A stretch of 64,000 nt of DNA from Psychrosphaera sp. B3R10 (GTDB lineage Bacteria; Pseudomonadota; Gammaproteobacteria; Enterobacterales; Alteromonadaceae), in contig NZ_JAHKQH010000026.1 in NCBI RefSeq assembly GCF_018861025.1, positions 1-64,000 of the forward strand. Direction: 5' to 3'. Of this stretch, positions 47,322 through 59,800 are shown one piece after another. Under the pieces are notes generated by a model. It worked only from the letters and a program-made list of their open reading frames with translations, was not told the DNA's origin and made no database searches. How positions within the stretch are numbered: the first letter of the stretch is position 1; the number at the start of each line of letters is the position of its first letter. Both the position numbers and the translations under genes were made by a program.

Positions 47322-48803
47322 TTATTCGTCTTTATTCAAATCGTACTTACGCATTTTTTCAACTAGCGTTGTGCGACGTAAGTTTAGGATTTCAGCAGCA
47401 CGAGCAACAACATAGTCAGTTGTTTGTAATGCTTGCTCAATTAAGTTTATTTCAAGTTCAGATAAAAACTCTTTAATGTCTAACCCTTCAGGTGGCAACA
47501 TTACGGTTGTTGGATCTGCCAGCGACGTGGCTGACATAACAAAATCCTCGGAACCGTCATCATCTTCATCATCGTTCAATGCAAAGATGTCGTTAAGTGC
47601 CTGACGCTCTAAAATTTCATCTGGGTATTCAGGAACAAACGGCGCTTCGTCGGTATAACAATATCGAGGTGGTAAGTCATGTACATCAACCACTTGATTT
47701 GGAAACATAATTAACAAACGTTCAACTAGGTTCCCTAATTCACGAACATTACCAGGCCATGGATGCTCTTTTAGTGACTCTAACGCGCGGTCCGTTAAAT
47801 TAAACCGAGCTTTATGCTCACGTTCAAATCGGCTTGTAAACTCTTGGATAAGCAAATGTAAATCATCTGGTCGTTGCTTTAATGAAGGTGATTCAATAGG
47901 AAATACGTTTAGACGATAATAAAGATCTTCACGAAAAGTCCCTTCTTCAATCATGTCTTCTAAATTACGATGGGTTGCCGCAATAACCCGAACGTCAGCC
48001 CGAATTGGCTTACTGCCCCCGACTCGCTCGTAAGTACGTTCTTGCAAGACTCGAAGTAACTTCACTTGCATTTGCAGCGGCATGTCACCTATTTCATCTA
48101 AAAATAGCGTGCCGCCCTGAGCCAATTCAAAGCGCCCTTTACGAGATGAAATCGCACCGGTAAACGCGCCTTTTTCGTGACCAAACAATTCGCTTTCTAA
48201 CAATTCACCGGGTATTGCACCACAGTTAACAGGCACAAATGGGCCTTTAGCGCGTAAGGATAACTGGTGAACATTTCGTGCGATGACCTCTTTACCTGTA
48301 CCGGATTCCCCTAATATAAGTACGTTGGCTTCTTTTTCTGCGACTTGACCTATTAAAAATTTAATTTCATTTAATACTGAAGTTTGGCCAATTAAACCGT
48401 CAAACTTATTACCGCTGCTATTTGATCTGAGTTTCGGCAGCAATCGTTTGTATTCTTGGCAGTCTCGAATTTGCTGCGTTACTGCAGGGTAAATGAAAGG
48501 TTCCGACAAAACGCCGATAACATTTTTTAGTTCGAATAAAAACTTTAAGGTTTCACCGATGAGTAAAAACGGGATCCCTGGCTGTGAACGCACTAACGCT
48601 TCATGATCGCTGGAGGACAACGCGCCTAATATGCAGGCGTCTACATCATCTTCATTAGTACATCGGGTTTGAAAATCGTTATAGCTAACAACAACACTTG
48701 TTTCGCCTATAAAAGTTAAAATACCGTGGAGTAATGATGCTCTGCGTTCATTTTCATCAACAATGATGATCTTGCCCAAACCGAGCTTTTGTTCAGATGA
48801 CAT
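47322..48803 (-). CDS. flrA: Sigma-54-dependent flagellar master regulator FlrA
   Basis: FlrA/FleQ-type activator at the top of the flagellar hierarchy. A degenerate receiver-like N-terminal domain is followed by an AAA+ domain with Walker [16 protein letters not shown] near residue 170, GAFTGAISS near residue 230 and [13 protein letters not shown]-terminal Fis-type helix-turn-helix contains [21 protein letters not shown] place the start at ATG 48803 (MSSEQKLG) with AGG seven bases upstream; the reading from 48809 begins at TTG. It has its own terminator. Repeat island 2 begins about 140 bases upstream. Confidence 0.94.
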   Translation of the reverse strand: MSSEQKLGLGKIIIVDENERRASLLHGILTFIGETSVVVSYNDFQTRCTNEDDVDACILGALSSSDHEALVRSQPGIPFLLIGETLKFLFELKNVIGVLSEPFIYPAVTQQIRDCQEYKRLLPKLRSNSSGNKFDGLIGQTSVLNEIKFLIGQVAEKEANVLILGESGTGKEVIARNVHQLSLRAKGPFVPVNCGAIPGELLESELFGHEKGAFTGAISSRKGRFELAQGGTLFLDEIGDMPLQMQVKLLRVLQERTYERVGGSKPIRADVRVIAATHRNLEDMIEEGTFREDLYYRLNVFPIESPSLKQRPDDLHLLIQEFTSRFEREHKARFNLTDRALESLKEHPWPGNVRELGNLVERLLIMFPNQVVDVHDLPPRYCYTDEAPFVPEYPDEILERQALNDIFALNDDEDDDGSEDFVMSATSLADPTTVMLPPEGLDIKEFLSELEINLIEQALQTTDYVVARAAEILNLRRTTLVEKMRKYDLNKDE

Positions 48804-49003
48804 ATACAACCTAATTTTTACTATCGTTATGAAGATAATTGTAACGAGGTCGATCAGAGTTGCAAGTATTAAACGACAAAACTTTGACGAATTTAACTAT
48901 TTAGCCTAATTATTGACACTATTCACAAATTTTCGCAAGAAACCTGTGGGGTCAGAGTCGCTGATCGCAAAAAGCCCGCTATTCCCAAGCTTTATAAGTC
49001 GGC

Positions 49004-49172
49004 CGCGGCGATATTTGGAACCTCCAACCAAGTGCAGAGGAAGTGCATAGTTCGCACTAAAGAATGCTTGAATATTGCTGGTAATATCAATGTATAGCGC
49101 ACCAAACTATTTTTACTTTCGGAGTCGCGTGCTGGAGATCCCAAATATCGCTGGGGCGATTTTGGAATGACG
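49004..49172. repeat. MITE-like element, incomplete copy B
   Basis: This copy keeps the core and the right arm ending GGAATGACG, but the left arm is replaced by the GGGGTCAGAG module. It joins GCGGCGATATTTGGAACCTC to the shared core. Confidence 0.65.
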
Positions 49173-49370
49173 ATCCTTTCTAAAAACCAGTGGGACAAAA
49201 ACCTGTGGGGTCAGAGTCGCTGATCGCAAAAAGCCCGCTATTCCCAAGCTTTATAAGGCAGCCATGGCGATATTTGAAACCTCCAACCAAGTGCAAAGGA
49301 ATTTCATTGTTCGCTTTTAATTGGCTCAAACCATCTGAACAAACCATCATCCTAACTAAAAAGAAGAAAC

Positions 49371-49556
49371 CGTCATTCTGAAAGAGCCTAAGCGATATTC
49401 AGGATCTCTAACCAAGTGCAGAGGAAGTGCATAGTTCGCACTAAAGAATGCTTGAATATTGCTGGTAATATCAATGTATAGCGCACCAAACTATTTTTAC
49501 TTTCGGAGTCGCGTGTTGGACATTCCAAATATCGCTGGGGCGATTTTGGAATGACG
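49371..49556. repeat. 186-base MITE-like element, copy C
   Basis: Begins CGTCATTCTGAAAGAGCC and ends CGATTTTGGAATGACG. Same length and order of parts as copy A at 33120-33305. Confidence 0.8.
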
Positions 49557-49754
49557 ATCCTTTCTAAAAACCAGTGGGATAAAAACCTGTGGGGTCAGAG
49601 TCGCTGATCGCAAAAAGCCCGCTATTCCCAAGCTTTATAAGGCAGCCATGGCGATATTTGAAATCTCCAACCAAGTGCAGAGGAATTTCATTGTTCGCTT
49701 TTAATTGGCTCAAACCATCTGAACAAACCATCATCCGAACCAAACAGAAAAGAC

Positions 49755-49940
49755 CGTCATTCTGAAAGAGTCTAAGCGATATGCAGAACCTCCAACCAAG
49801 TGCAGAGGAAGTTCATACTTCGCACTAAAGAATGCTTGAATATTGCTAGTTATACCAATGAATAGCGCACCAAACTATTTTTACTTTCGGAGTCGCTTGT
49901 TGGAGATCCCAAATATCGCTGGGGCGATTTTGGAATGACG
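49755..49940. repeat. 186-base MITE-like element, copy D
   Basis: Begins CGTCATTCTGAAAGAGTC and ends CGATTTTGGAATGACG. Same length as copies A and C, with scattered substitutions in the left arm. Confidence 0.8.
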
Positions 49941-50015
49941 ATCCTTTCTAAAAACCTGTGGGATCACCCATTGGTTTTGAGCCCACTAGTTATCAAAAGA
50001 GTGTTACACCGACAT

Positions 50016-50347
50016 CTATATTTGTTTTCGTCGTTCGGCCCAAATGCCTAACATAATAAAAATGGCTAAAACAACAATCGCAAACGTAGAGTAAGATAAC
50101 TGACTTAACTGCACTTTTAATACTTGAGTCAAAACTACAGTTAACGCCCCGTAACCAAATGTACAAACCAAAACAAATACGACAGTTCGAATAATAAAGT
50201 GAGCGTTACCAAGTTGGCGTCGCACCATTTTATTGATGTCTGACCCACAAATCACCAATATTGACGCAACAATCCCAAGGGAAATATCTGCAGAGTAAGG
50301 GCGCATAAAACGCCCAAACTCAGACAAAATCGACAAGACCCAATCCA

Positions 50348-50348
<1 letters not shown>
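50016..50348 (-). CDS. DUF3392 family membrane protein
   Basis: A 110-residue membrane protein with three predicted transmembrane helices (about 18-35, 49-70, 83-103). RPYSADISLGIVASILVICG near residue 17 and the basic C-terminus (WAERRKQI) fit the DUF3392 family found in marine gammaproteobacteria. The ATG overlaps the ligA stop as TAATG, so translation is coupled to ligA. The function is not known. Confidence 0.85.
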
Positions 50349-52426
<2,078 letters not shown>

Positions 52427-52488
52427 CTAAAGGCAACTGTTGAAAGATCAATTCTGTACGACTGTTCAAAATTTATGTTACCTATCCT

Positions 52489-53391
52489 ATGTTGCTAACA
52501 CTTAGGCATCGTCTTATCATGCAGCCTGAAGACATTTTAATTTGTTTAGGGTCAACTGGTTTGAATTATTTGGGTAAATCACTTTTTATTTTGCTATTAA
52601 TACTAATGGCCAGTTTTAAAAGCTATTCATGTACATTAACTCTAGGAATATCAACAGAATCCTCCCCTTACCTTTTTGAGAAAACCGACCAAGGTTGGTC
52701 TGGCGTAAGTATCGATTTAGCAAAAACGCTGGCGAAAAAAGCGGATTGCGAACTAAAAATAATATCCGCACCATGGGGTAGAGCCATAAAATTGCTCGAG
52801 TCTGGTAAAATTCACTTTCTTACGAATTTCACCCACAGCAAAACCCGAGCAAAATTTGCCGATTTTATAGGCCCACACTACATAGAAAGTGCCACCTTCG
52901 TCGCCAGAAAAACAATCAGTGCTAACGTCAACTCACCAAAAGAGTTACATCAATTCACAGGCACTGTGGGTATTCAACGGGGCGCTAATTTTGGGCATGA
53001 ATTTGAAAACCTGATATTAAAGAATCCCAACACCATACAAAAACTCGTATACCTTCCAAATGTTGATGAACGATATTCGATGCTTAAATTGGGCAGACTC
53101 GACGGTGTCTTTGACGACCAATTGATTGCCCACCATATGTTAGAAACAGGAGAAATATCTAAAGATGAATTTTCTATTCGGTTTTTTCTGCACGGCACGC
53201 CCACTTATTTTGGGATAAGTAAAAAGGCCGTTTCAAAAAAACTAAAAAACAAACTTCAAAAAGCCTGGTTAACGATGCGCGAAGAACATCTTGTCGAAAA
53301 AATCTATGAAAAATACGGGTTAACTTTAAACACCAAACAACTGTTTAAAGAAGATAAACTTGGCCACGCCTATAAAATCAGCAAGATGTAG
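52489..53391 (+). CDS. Periplasmic substrate-binding protein, family 3
   Basis: A 300-residue protein with an N-terminal hydrophobic export segment (about 29-48) and a SBP_bac_3 fold. The family pattern is TLTLGISTESSPYLFE, GVSIDLAKTLAKKADCE and WGRAIKLLESGKIHFLTNF. Such proteins bind amino acids or similar solutes for ABC transporters, but no transporter genes are adjacent, so it may be an orphan receptor. The reading from 52489 has an unusually long prefix; a start at ATG 52519 is possible. It diverges from ligA. Confidence 0.82.
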   Translation: MLLTLRHRLIMQPEDILICLGSTGLNYLGKSLFILLLILMASFKSYSCTLTLGISTESSPYLFEKTDQGWSGVSIDLAKTLAKKADCELKIISAPWGRAIKLLESGKIHFLTNFTHSKTRAKFADFIGPHYIESATFVARKTISANVNSPKELHQFTGTVGIQRGANFGHEFENLILKNPNTIQKLVYLPNVDERYSMLKLGRLDGVFDDQLIAHHMLETGEISKDEFSIRFFLHGTPTYFGISKKAVSKKLKNKLQKAWLTMREEHLVEKIYEKYGLTLNTKQLFKEDKLGHAYKISKM

Positions 53392-53617
53392 GCGCAGCTC
53401 TGCCAATCATCAAGACGCAATTTCCGGCAAACCTCAACAGTTATTGCCAATAAAGACAACCTCTGCACGTTATTTAAGCAATTAACACGCAGTTACAAAA
53501 CTTTATTACCTTTCCTCCTTATTCTTCTTTGCAATTGCGCCACATTACATTAATATTGCCCTGTTACTTACTTTCGGTTTATTCCGTTGAGAAAGAATTA
53601 CTTTGGAAAGATTTCTA

Positions 53618-53984
53618 GGGGCTGATTCAGGATTCGACAGGATTGATGATTCCGGAGGTGCACGTCGAGGGGCGGTTTGCCTCGTAAAAAGCCGCAAAAA
53701 ATAGTCGCAAACGACGAAAACTACGCACTAGCAGCTTAATACCCTGCTCAGAGCTCTTTTGCCCTAGCTTCCGTCCGTAAGACGGGGAACAACAAAAGAT
53801 CAAAAACCAAACGGAATAGTGGCGAGACTCCTGCCTGAGAGGCAACCCACGAAATTTAAATCAGGATAGTCGTTGAGTGGCGTGTCTGTTCGCAGCTCCT
53901 CGGTGAATTTAAAAACTGACTAAACGTGTAGTACCAAAGGGTGACCTTTTCTGGACGGGGGTTCGACTCCCCCCAGCTCCACCA
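53618..53984 (+). ncRNA. ssrA: Transfer-messenger RNA
   Basis: tmRNA rescues stalled ribosomes and tags the truncated protein for proteolysis. The tRNA-like ends pair: GGGGCTG (53618-53624) with CAGCTCC (53974-53980), followed by A and CCA. A T-arm (GGGGGTTCGACTCCCCC) is intact. The tag frame starts at GCA 53707 and reads ANDENYALAA, then TAA at 53737-53739. Pseudoknot-like segments fill the middle. The length of 367 is normal. smpB is not adjacent. Confidence 0.95.
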
Positions 53985-53991
53985 CTTACTA

Positions 53992-54024
53992 GCCCACAAC
54001 CTCTTATAAAACAAGGGGTTGTGT
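53992..54024 (+). terminator. Hairpin after ssrA
   Basis: ACAACCTCTT and AAGGGGTTGT pair with one weak position around an AT loop, 10 bases past the tmRNA CCA. The T-run is poor. Confidence 0.5.
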
Positions 54025-54239
54025 ACTAGCCTCAAATATAAAAAAACACCAAAACCTACTATAAAACCACTACAAAACGACCTTAAAAGACACTCTCAGG
54101 ACACTCAAAACATACGCCAATTTATTCTGCCGTACCGTGTCTACATAGTTTGCCCACCAATCTTTCACTCTAAAATTAAACGATACACAGTTGAATTAAT
54201 GAAAACTAGAAAACACGTTTTAATAAACCAGCGAGACTA

Positions 54240-54269
54240 AAAAAGCAGCTTAATTTAAGCTGCTTTTTA
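54240..54269 (-). terminator. Terminator overlapping the fbp stop
   Basis: AAAAGCAGCTTAA and its inverse TTTAAGCTGCTTTT form a stem that includes the last codons and stop of fbp. T-runs flank both sides. Confidence 0.7.
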
Positions 54270-55239
54270 TGTTCATGAGTGAGGTATTTGTTTCATATTG
54301 TTTAACATTAATGACTGAGCCCATTGCAACTGGAACTCTTTGATGTAAAGACGTTGGTTCTATATCTAAAATACTATTGCTACCCGAATAGGCCACGCCT
54401 CCGGCATTTTCCACTAACATAGCTAAAGGATTTGCTTCATATAGTAGACGGATTTTTCCGTTTTCGATTCCAGGTCGACTATCCGCTGGGTATAAAAACA
54501 CCCCTCCCCTTGTTAATACTCTGTGCACGTCTCCAACCATTGCAGCATTCCAACGCATACTCGCTTTGGCATAATCTTTATTAGAATACAAAATTTGATC
54601 AAAAAACTTCTGTGTTTTGGCGTCCCAATAACGATAGTTCGCCATATTCACAGCAAACTCTTTATTATCTTTTGGAATACTAAGCGCTTCTTCTGTCAGT
54701 AAATACCCACCATGCGTTAAGTCTAACGTAAAGCAACGAGTCGGCCCGCCAGTAGACAATACTAATAACGTAGAAGGACCATATAGAACATATCCAGCAC
54801 AGACCTGATCCCTGCCCTTTTGAGCGAATTGGAGTTCACTGTCAAATTCTACATCTTCTCGCGCATTATAAATTGTAAATATCGTACCAATTTGACCATT
54901 AATATCTATGTTAGAAGAACCATCGAGTGGGTCGAACGCAACTATAAACTGCCCATGAGGGTTCACTCCAACCACAGAATCTTCCTCTTCTGATGCAATT
55001 GCACTAACGGAATCATCATCAAGCAACATATCTTTTAACAATTGATTGGATAATACGTCTAATTTTTTTTGAACCTCACCTTGAATATTTTCATCTAAGG
55101 TTGAACCTAATACTCCAGCCAACGCACCTTGACTCACCCGAAATGCAATTTCCTTGGATGCCGCTAAAATTGTTCTGATTAGCATAATTAAATCTGTATT
55201 TACACCGTCTTGCTTTAAGACAGGAACTAAGCGTTTCAT
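54250..55239 (-). CDS. fbp: Class 1 fructose-1,6-bisphosphatase
   Basis: Fbp dephosphorylates fructose 1,6-bisphosphate in gluconeogenesis. The metal-binding loop FDPLDGSSNIDINGQIGTIF near residue 112, the acidic pair SEEEDSV near residue 90, and LLYEANPLAMLVENAGG near residue 265 are present. The length of 329 fits. It starts 41 bases after the lyase-type gene stop on the same strand, with only a small gap, so it could be transcribed with the polysaccharide locus. Its products would be needed for growth on sugars that enter as C3 units. Confidence 0.95.
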   Translation of the reverse strand: MKRLVPVLKQDGVNTDLIMLIRTILAASKEIAFRVSQGALAGVLGSTLDENIQGEVQKKLDVLSNQLLKDMLLDDDSVSAIASEEEDSVVGVNPHGQFIVAFDPLDGSSNIDINGQIGTIFTIYNAREDVEFDSELQFAQKGRDQVCAGYVLYGPSTLLVLSTGGPTRCFTLDLTHGGYLLTEEALSIPKDNKEFAVNMANYRYWDAKTQKFFDQILYSNKDYAKASMRWNAAMVGDVHRVLTRGGVFLYPADSRPGIENGKIRLLYEANPLAMLVENAGGVAYSGSNSILDIEPTSLHQRVPVAMGSVINVKQYETNTSLMNIKSSLN

Positions 55240-55280
55240 ATATATTTACTCGCTGTGATTATATTGTTCTGTATGAATAT

Positions 55281-56699
55281 TTATTTTTTGACTTCATGTA
55301 ATAGCAAAACACTAGGTTCAGAGATATTAGTGTGCGCCCTATCTCGATTTCCAGGTTGGCTATGCCACGAAAGGTAAAATTCACTACCGTTTTTGCCTTT
55401 ATCTCCGAGTCCCTTAAACACACGATGTTCCATATCCATCACACTATAAGAAAGCAATTTATGGTTTGATTTCACCGTAATTGGCTCTAATTCAGACGGG
55501 TACAATTCCGCTGTTTCAATACGAATCGTTTTCAAAGTTTCAGCGTCAACGATAAAGCGCAGAATATCGTCATTTTTTCTGACTATTACACCAATTTGAT
55601 TGTCGTCAATTAACTCCGGAGCCTGCGGCCTTACCGGAAAACGCCCTAAAGAACCATGACCACTAAAGTCCCAACGAAAATCTTGCCAATCACTGATTTT
55701 CTTGAATTGCCATTGCGATTTAGATTTTCGGGCTAGAAACATCTGTGTGTTCCCTGCTTCATCATATTTGTGGTAGCTAATAATAGGGCGACTTTTATGA
55801 TCAAACCCTAACTTTACATTGCCATTGATCATGCCACCAAACGGCGCTACAGGATCGACAACTTCGGTACGGTCTAGGGTTAATGGAAGTGCAATAGGTT
55901 TACCATTAGAATCTGTCCAATGCACTAAATCTGCGCTCCTTGCATAAGACAAACTGTGATTTGTTGCTGCATTTGGTGTGTTACGCCAAACCCAAATTAG
56001 ATGAAAGTTACCATCTGGGCCTTTAGTTGGCCCTTCAAAATAACCGCTCATCAGCCCTTGACCATCCAAAAATTTATTGGCATGAAGTCGTGACCATGTT
56101 TTATCTTTGCGATCATAAATATTATATATTTCATTACCGTTGCCACTTCCGCCGCTACGATACTTAACCAGTAACTCCCCTTGCTTGTTTAACATAAAAA
56201 CTGGATAAGTCATTTTATTTTCAATGGCTCGGTCAACCATCACATTTACACGTTTGATTGAACGGACATTCATTGGTCTAGTCATTCTGAAATATTCAAG
56301 ATTATCACCATGCATATTACCCATCACATGAAGAAAACCATCCGCATCTAATTCCATAGTCACGTAATTATGGCTGTCCCAGCCTAACCAACTGTCTACT
56401 TTTGTATATCGCCAAGGTTTACCAATCTCTCTTTGCGCAATTGTCATTTGGCGATTCGCATCAAAATAACCAACAAATTGATTTTTACCTCTTGTTAATA
56501 AATAAGGTTTAATGCGATGCCCTGACCATACATTATCTAAAGCTAGACTCGTAACTTGAGTTTCAGTATTAGTAGGAAGTTGAGCTTGTTTTTCTATCAA
56601 ACTTTTACAGCCACTAAAAGATATCAACGAAATAACAAGCAGGGAGAATTTAAAAAAAGTAGATAAAAATAGGCAACAAAATGTATTGACGTTTTTCAT
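55281..56699 (-). CDS. BNR_4 family lipoprotein, probable ulvan-lyase type
   Basis: A 472-residue lipoprotein (lipobox FSGC, Cys31) with a beta-propeller-like body of the BNR_4 family. This family includes the PL24/PL25 ulvan lyases, which cut rhamnose-3-sulfate/uronate polymers by beta-elimination. WDSHNYVTM with His110, HVMGNMHGDN with His130 and YRSGGSGNG near residue 180 are conserved-looking. The 20-residue His spacing matches what I recall for the PL25 enzyme PLSV_3936. The match to ulvan lyase is memory-based and needs a search. It lies on the minus strand between fbp and the TonB-dependent receptor. Confidence 0.7.
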   Translation of the reverse strand: MKNVNTFCCLFLSTFFKFSLLVISLISFSGCKSLIEKQAQLPTNTETQVTSLALDNVWSGHRIKPYLLTRGKNQFVGYFDANRQMTIAQREIGKPWRYTKVDSWLGWDSHNYVTMELDADGFLHVMGNMHGDNLEYFRMTRPMNVRSIKRVNVMVDRAIENKMTYPVFMLNKQGELLVKYRSGGSGNGNEIYNIYDRKDKTWSRLHANKFLDGQGLMSGYFEGPTKGPDGNFHLIWVWRNTPNAATNHSLSYARSADLVHWTDSNGKPIALPLTLDRTEVVDPVAPFGGMINGNVKLGFDHKSRPIISYHKYDEAGNTQMFLARKSKSQWQFKKISDWQDFRWDFSGHGSLGRFPVRPQAPELIDDNQIGVIVRKNDDILRFIVDAETLKTIRIETAELYPSELEPITVKSNHKLLSYSVMDMEHRVFKGLGDKGKNGSEFYLSWHSQPGNRDRAHTNISEPSVLLLHEVKK

Positions 56700-56750
56700 A
56701 TTGTCTCTTATCCAAAAATTTGTAATAGGATTTATCTGGCTAAAATGAAT

Positions 56751-56775
56751 TGCGGCCAGTATAAAACTGGCCGCA
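56751..56775 (-). terminator. Hairpin between the receptor and lyase genes (distal)
   Basis: TGCGGCCAGT and ACTGGCCGCA form a perfect 10-bp stem with a 5-base loop. It is the second of two hairpins after the receptor stop, and may stop or weaken readthrough into the lyase gene. Confidence 0.6.
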
Positions 56776-56786
56776 TTTTAAAGAAT

Positions 56787-56824
56787 GTTAAGCCAGTTCA
56801 ATTCCAATTTGAAACTGGCTTAAC
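56787..56824 (-). terminator. Hairpin after the TonB-dependent receptor
   Basis: GTTAAGCCAGTT and AACTGGCTTAAC pair perfectly over 12 bp around a 14-base loop, 15 bases past the receptor stop on the minus strand. Confidence 0.6.
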
Positions 56825-56839
56825 CACACACAAAGTTGA

Positions 56840-59800
56840 TTAGAATGAGTAATTCATGCTAAGTGCTACAATACGGCCAGTGTAGTCAAGGCGTGCTACT
56901 GCTCGTTCATCGTTACCAAAATATTCGTATGTTTGCTCGTCGGATAAGTTATAAGCTTTTAGGTTTAATTTTAATCCCTTCGCAATGTTATAACTTGCAG
57001 CTAAATCTAAACGTCCGCTTGCTTTTGTTGTACGGTCTTCGGTCCCGTAGTACGAACCGCCTGGGTACTTAATTTCAAACGAATCACGCCAGTTATATGC
57101 TAAACGAACGCTCACACCATCATTTTCCCAATAACCAATAATATTGTACGAACGAGGTGAAACGTTATAGAGCTTAGAGTCTGTGTTTTCAACAATGCCA
57201 CTACCTTCAGCGCCCTGCTCATAAGTTTCTTGATCAATATATGTGTAGTTAAATACCCCACCTAAACCATTCCAAGGGTATGGTAAAAAGTCCAGCTTTT
57301 GCTGCACTGCAAACTCAACACCTTTAAGGTGAATTTCGTCATTAGAGTTATATTGACGAGTAACTGTAACACTTCGATTTGTTACCTCACCAGTATCAGG
57401 ATTTGTAAACGCATTTACCTGAGTACAATTACCAGGCAACTCTGAGTTTTCACCTTCAAACGCCCCAAATTGTGCATCAATGAACGAATATTCACCTGGG
57501 TTTGGACATGATTTTTCTTGTAAAAATAATCCTGTAATTTCTTTTTGAAATACTCCGAGCGATATAGCACTGCCTTCACGGTTATACCATTCAATTGATA
57601 AGTCATAGTTGTCAGCGGTATACGGTTTGAGGCCAGATTTAGGTAATGTTATACCAATTGAGGAATTGTTTTCGTTAATACTGAGTGAAGGGTTTTGAGC
57701 ACGAAGATTAGGACGAACTAAAGCTTTGAAATATGAACTACGAATAACAAAGTCATCACCGATTTCAAATGCGACATTTAAAGAAGGTAAGGTGTTGCTA
57801 TAGCTACTTTCAAATTTAAAGTCTTCAACTGTTTTTGCAACTTCATCTCTCTTTTTACCTACAGAGTCATTAATAGTTTCTTCATAACGAACACCAAAGT
57901 TACCAGTATAAGATACCAAGCCTAATTCACCATCAAACTTGGTCATAAAATATGCAGCATTGATAGTTTGATCTATTGTAAAATTATTAGCATAAAGCTG
58001 AGGAAGTTTGGTGCCATTATTTAAACGGTCGTAGTAGCCGCTTGGGTCCGCAAATGTTAACGCATAATCATTGTCTTCTGTCACCTGTGTTAGATCGTCC
58101 ATCCCATCTTGTAAACGGCTGTTAACATAAGGAGTATCTAACGTTAACCAGCCGGAGTTAACTCCAAACGTGCCTGGGATATTACCATTAAAAAATGCTG
58201 TCTGACCTTCAGTTATAATATCGTTACTAAAGAAATTATTATCGATATTTTGTTCATTAATACCTGGGGCACCAATTTTTTGGTCGCGATTTTCCAAAAT
58301 TTCGACACTGGAACGAACACCAAATTGAACTGTATTGAAATTAAGCTTGTTACCAAAACCAAACTCGACATAACGCTCCGCATTAAATTCTGCAGATTTC
58401 ATTTCACGCGTTGGATTGTCAACTCGACCGTCAACATAATGCCCGACTCGACGGCCATTGTTTGAAGGGTCCATCGAAGTAACGCTAGCTGATGAATGAT
58501 TCGGTTGAGACCAGTTCAAATTATTGTAGTTATAGTCATCCCAGCCTGTTGCTGATATCTCCATAGCTCCCATAGTGCCTTGGCCTGTATTTAAAGTACC
58601 ATTAATACCTGTAGCAACAGAGTCTACTGGTATTGCACTGCCCACGGCAGGTCTATGGGTAAGTGATGCGTTGTGGTGCTCCATGTGACGAAAATCCAAA
58701 CCCACATTTAAAAACTGGTTTTCTGATTTAGAATAGCTTACAACGCCATCAAACGCCCAATCATCAACCATATAATCGGCATATAACATTGCACCTTTTG
58801 CTTCTTCAAAAAACGTTGTTTTACGGTTTGTGACTTGCCATGCTCCGTTTGTAAACTCTGATGAGCTAACCAAATAAATTGGGTTGCCAGATTCATCCGT
58901 ATCGTATTGGAAGGGGGCGGTATCCATATCTGGCTCCAAGCCAGCATGATATTGATGGCGATCGTCACGAGTTGGGTGTAGCCCCGCTGAAAAATTAGTA
59001 TCTTCTTTTGTCCCTTCGTCTAAATCACGTTTTGTGTACAATAAATGCGTACCAACTTTAAGACTATCTATAGGTTGCCACTCGATGTTACCAGTAAATG
59101 AAAAACGATCACCTTCACTGTACTCACTTACATTACGACCACTTGCAATTGCACGAACATCAGCGTCTGAATCGAGGCCATATTTTGCTTTGTATGCATC
59201 TATATTTTGAGAAACTGGCCCAAGATTTGTTGAATCATCAAGAGAGGTATACTGAGTAAATTGAACTAGGTCTCGGCGGAAAGTTTGCTCTGAGGCTGAT
59301 AATTTGAAGGCCACTGCAAGTTCATTTTCAATTAAGTGTTTAGAAGCAGAAAACTTAATACTTTTATCCCAGTTATTGGTCAATTCTTCTAAGCGGCCAC
59401 CAACGCTAACACTATATTTACCATCTTTCTTAGCAAGAGCTCGCTGGAGTTGCTTATCAACGACACCCGCCATGCCGCCAGCCTGCATATCGGCGGTTGG
59501 TGTTTTAACTAAAGTCACACCATCAAATACGCCAGCTTCAAAAGCCGAGAATGGGTTAGAACCACCTGTTGGTCCAGCACTGCGGCTCGGGGTTGCAAAG
59601 CTCTGACCAAAAGCGGTAGTTTTAATAAAACCACCCGACAGGCCACGTAAGCTAATTTCAGAGGTTCTACCTTCATTAGAGCGATCAAGTTGAACACCAG
59701 GTAATGCTTGTAATGCTTCACCAAAATCGAGAGCCGGCAACGCATCAATATCTGTTGCTGAAATGGCATCTACAATACTAGATGCCTCACGTTTTGTATT

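Larger units (their letters stand above)
48943..49960. repeat. Repeat island 2 (gene-free), tandem modules
   Basis: About 1 kb between flrA and the DUF3392 gene. A module beginning CCTGTGGGGTCAGAG starts at 48943, 49202 and 49586, the last two 384 bases apart, and also at 33321 in island 1. Each module is followed by a CTCCAACCAAGTGCAGAGGAA-like motif (about 49022, 49280, 49407, 49666, 49790) and then by a 186-base inverted-repeat element or part of one. No coding frame fits a family. Confidence 0.85.

Noticed and set aside
48992-49381. Short frames of about 65 codons in repeat island 2
   Set aside because: They follow the inverted-repeat element and tandem module, not codon-like composition.
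48943-49960. Origin of replication or clustered DnaA boxes
   Set aside because: No DnaA-box cluster, no dnaA, gidA or parAB nearby; the signal is the shared tandem module.
54019-54240. A 73-codon frame after ssrA, considered as an integrase remnant
   Set aside because: It starts inside the ssrA hairpin with GTG, has no ribosome site, and shows no tyrosine-recombinase motif.
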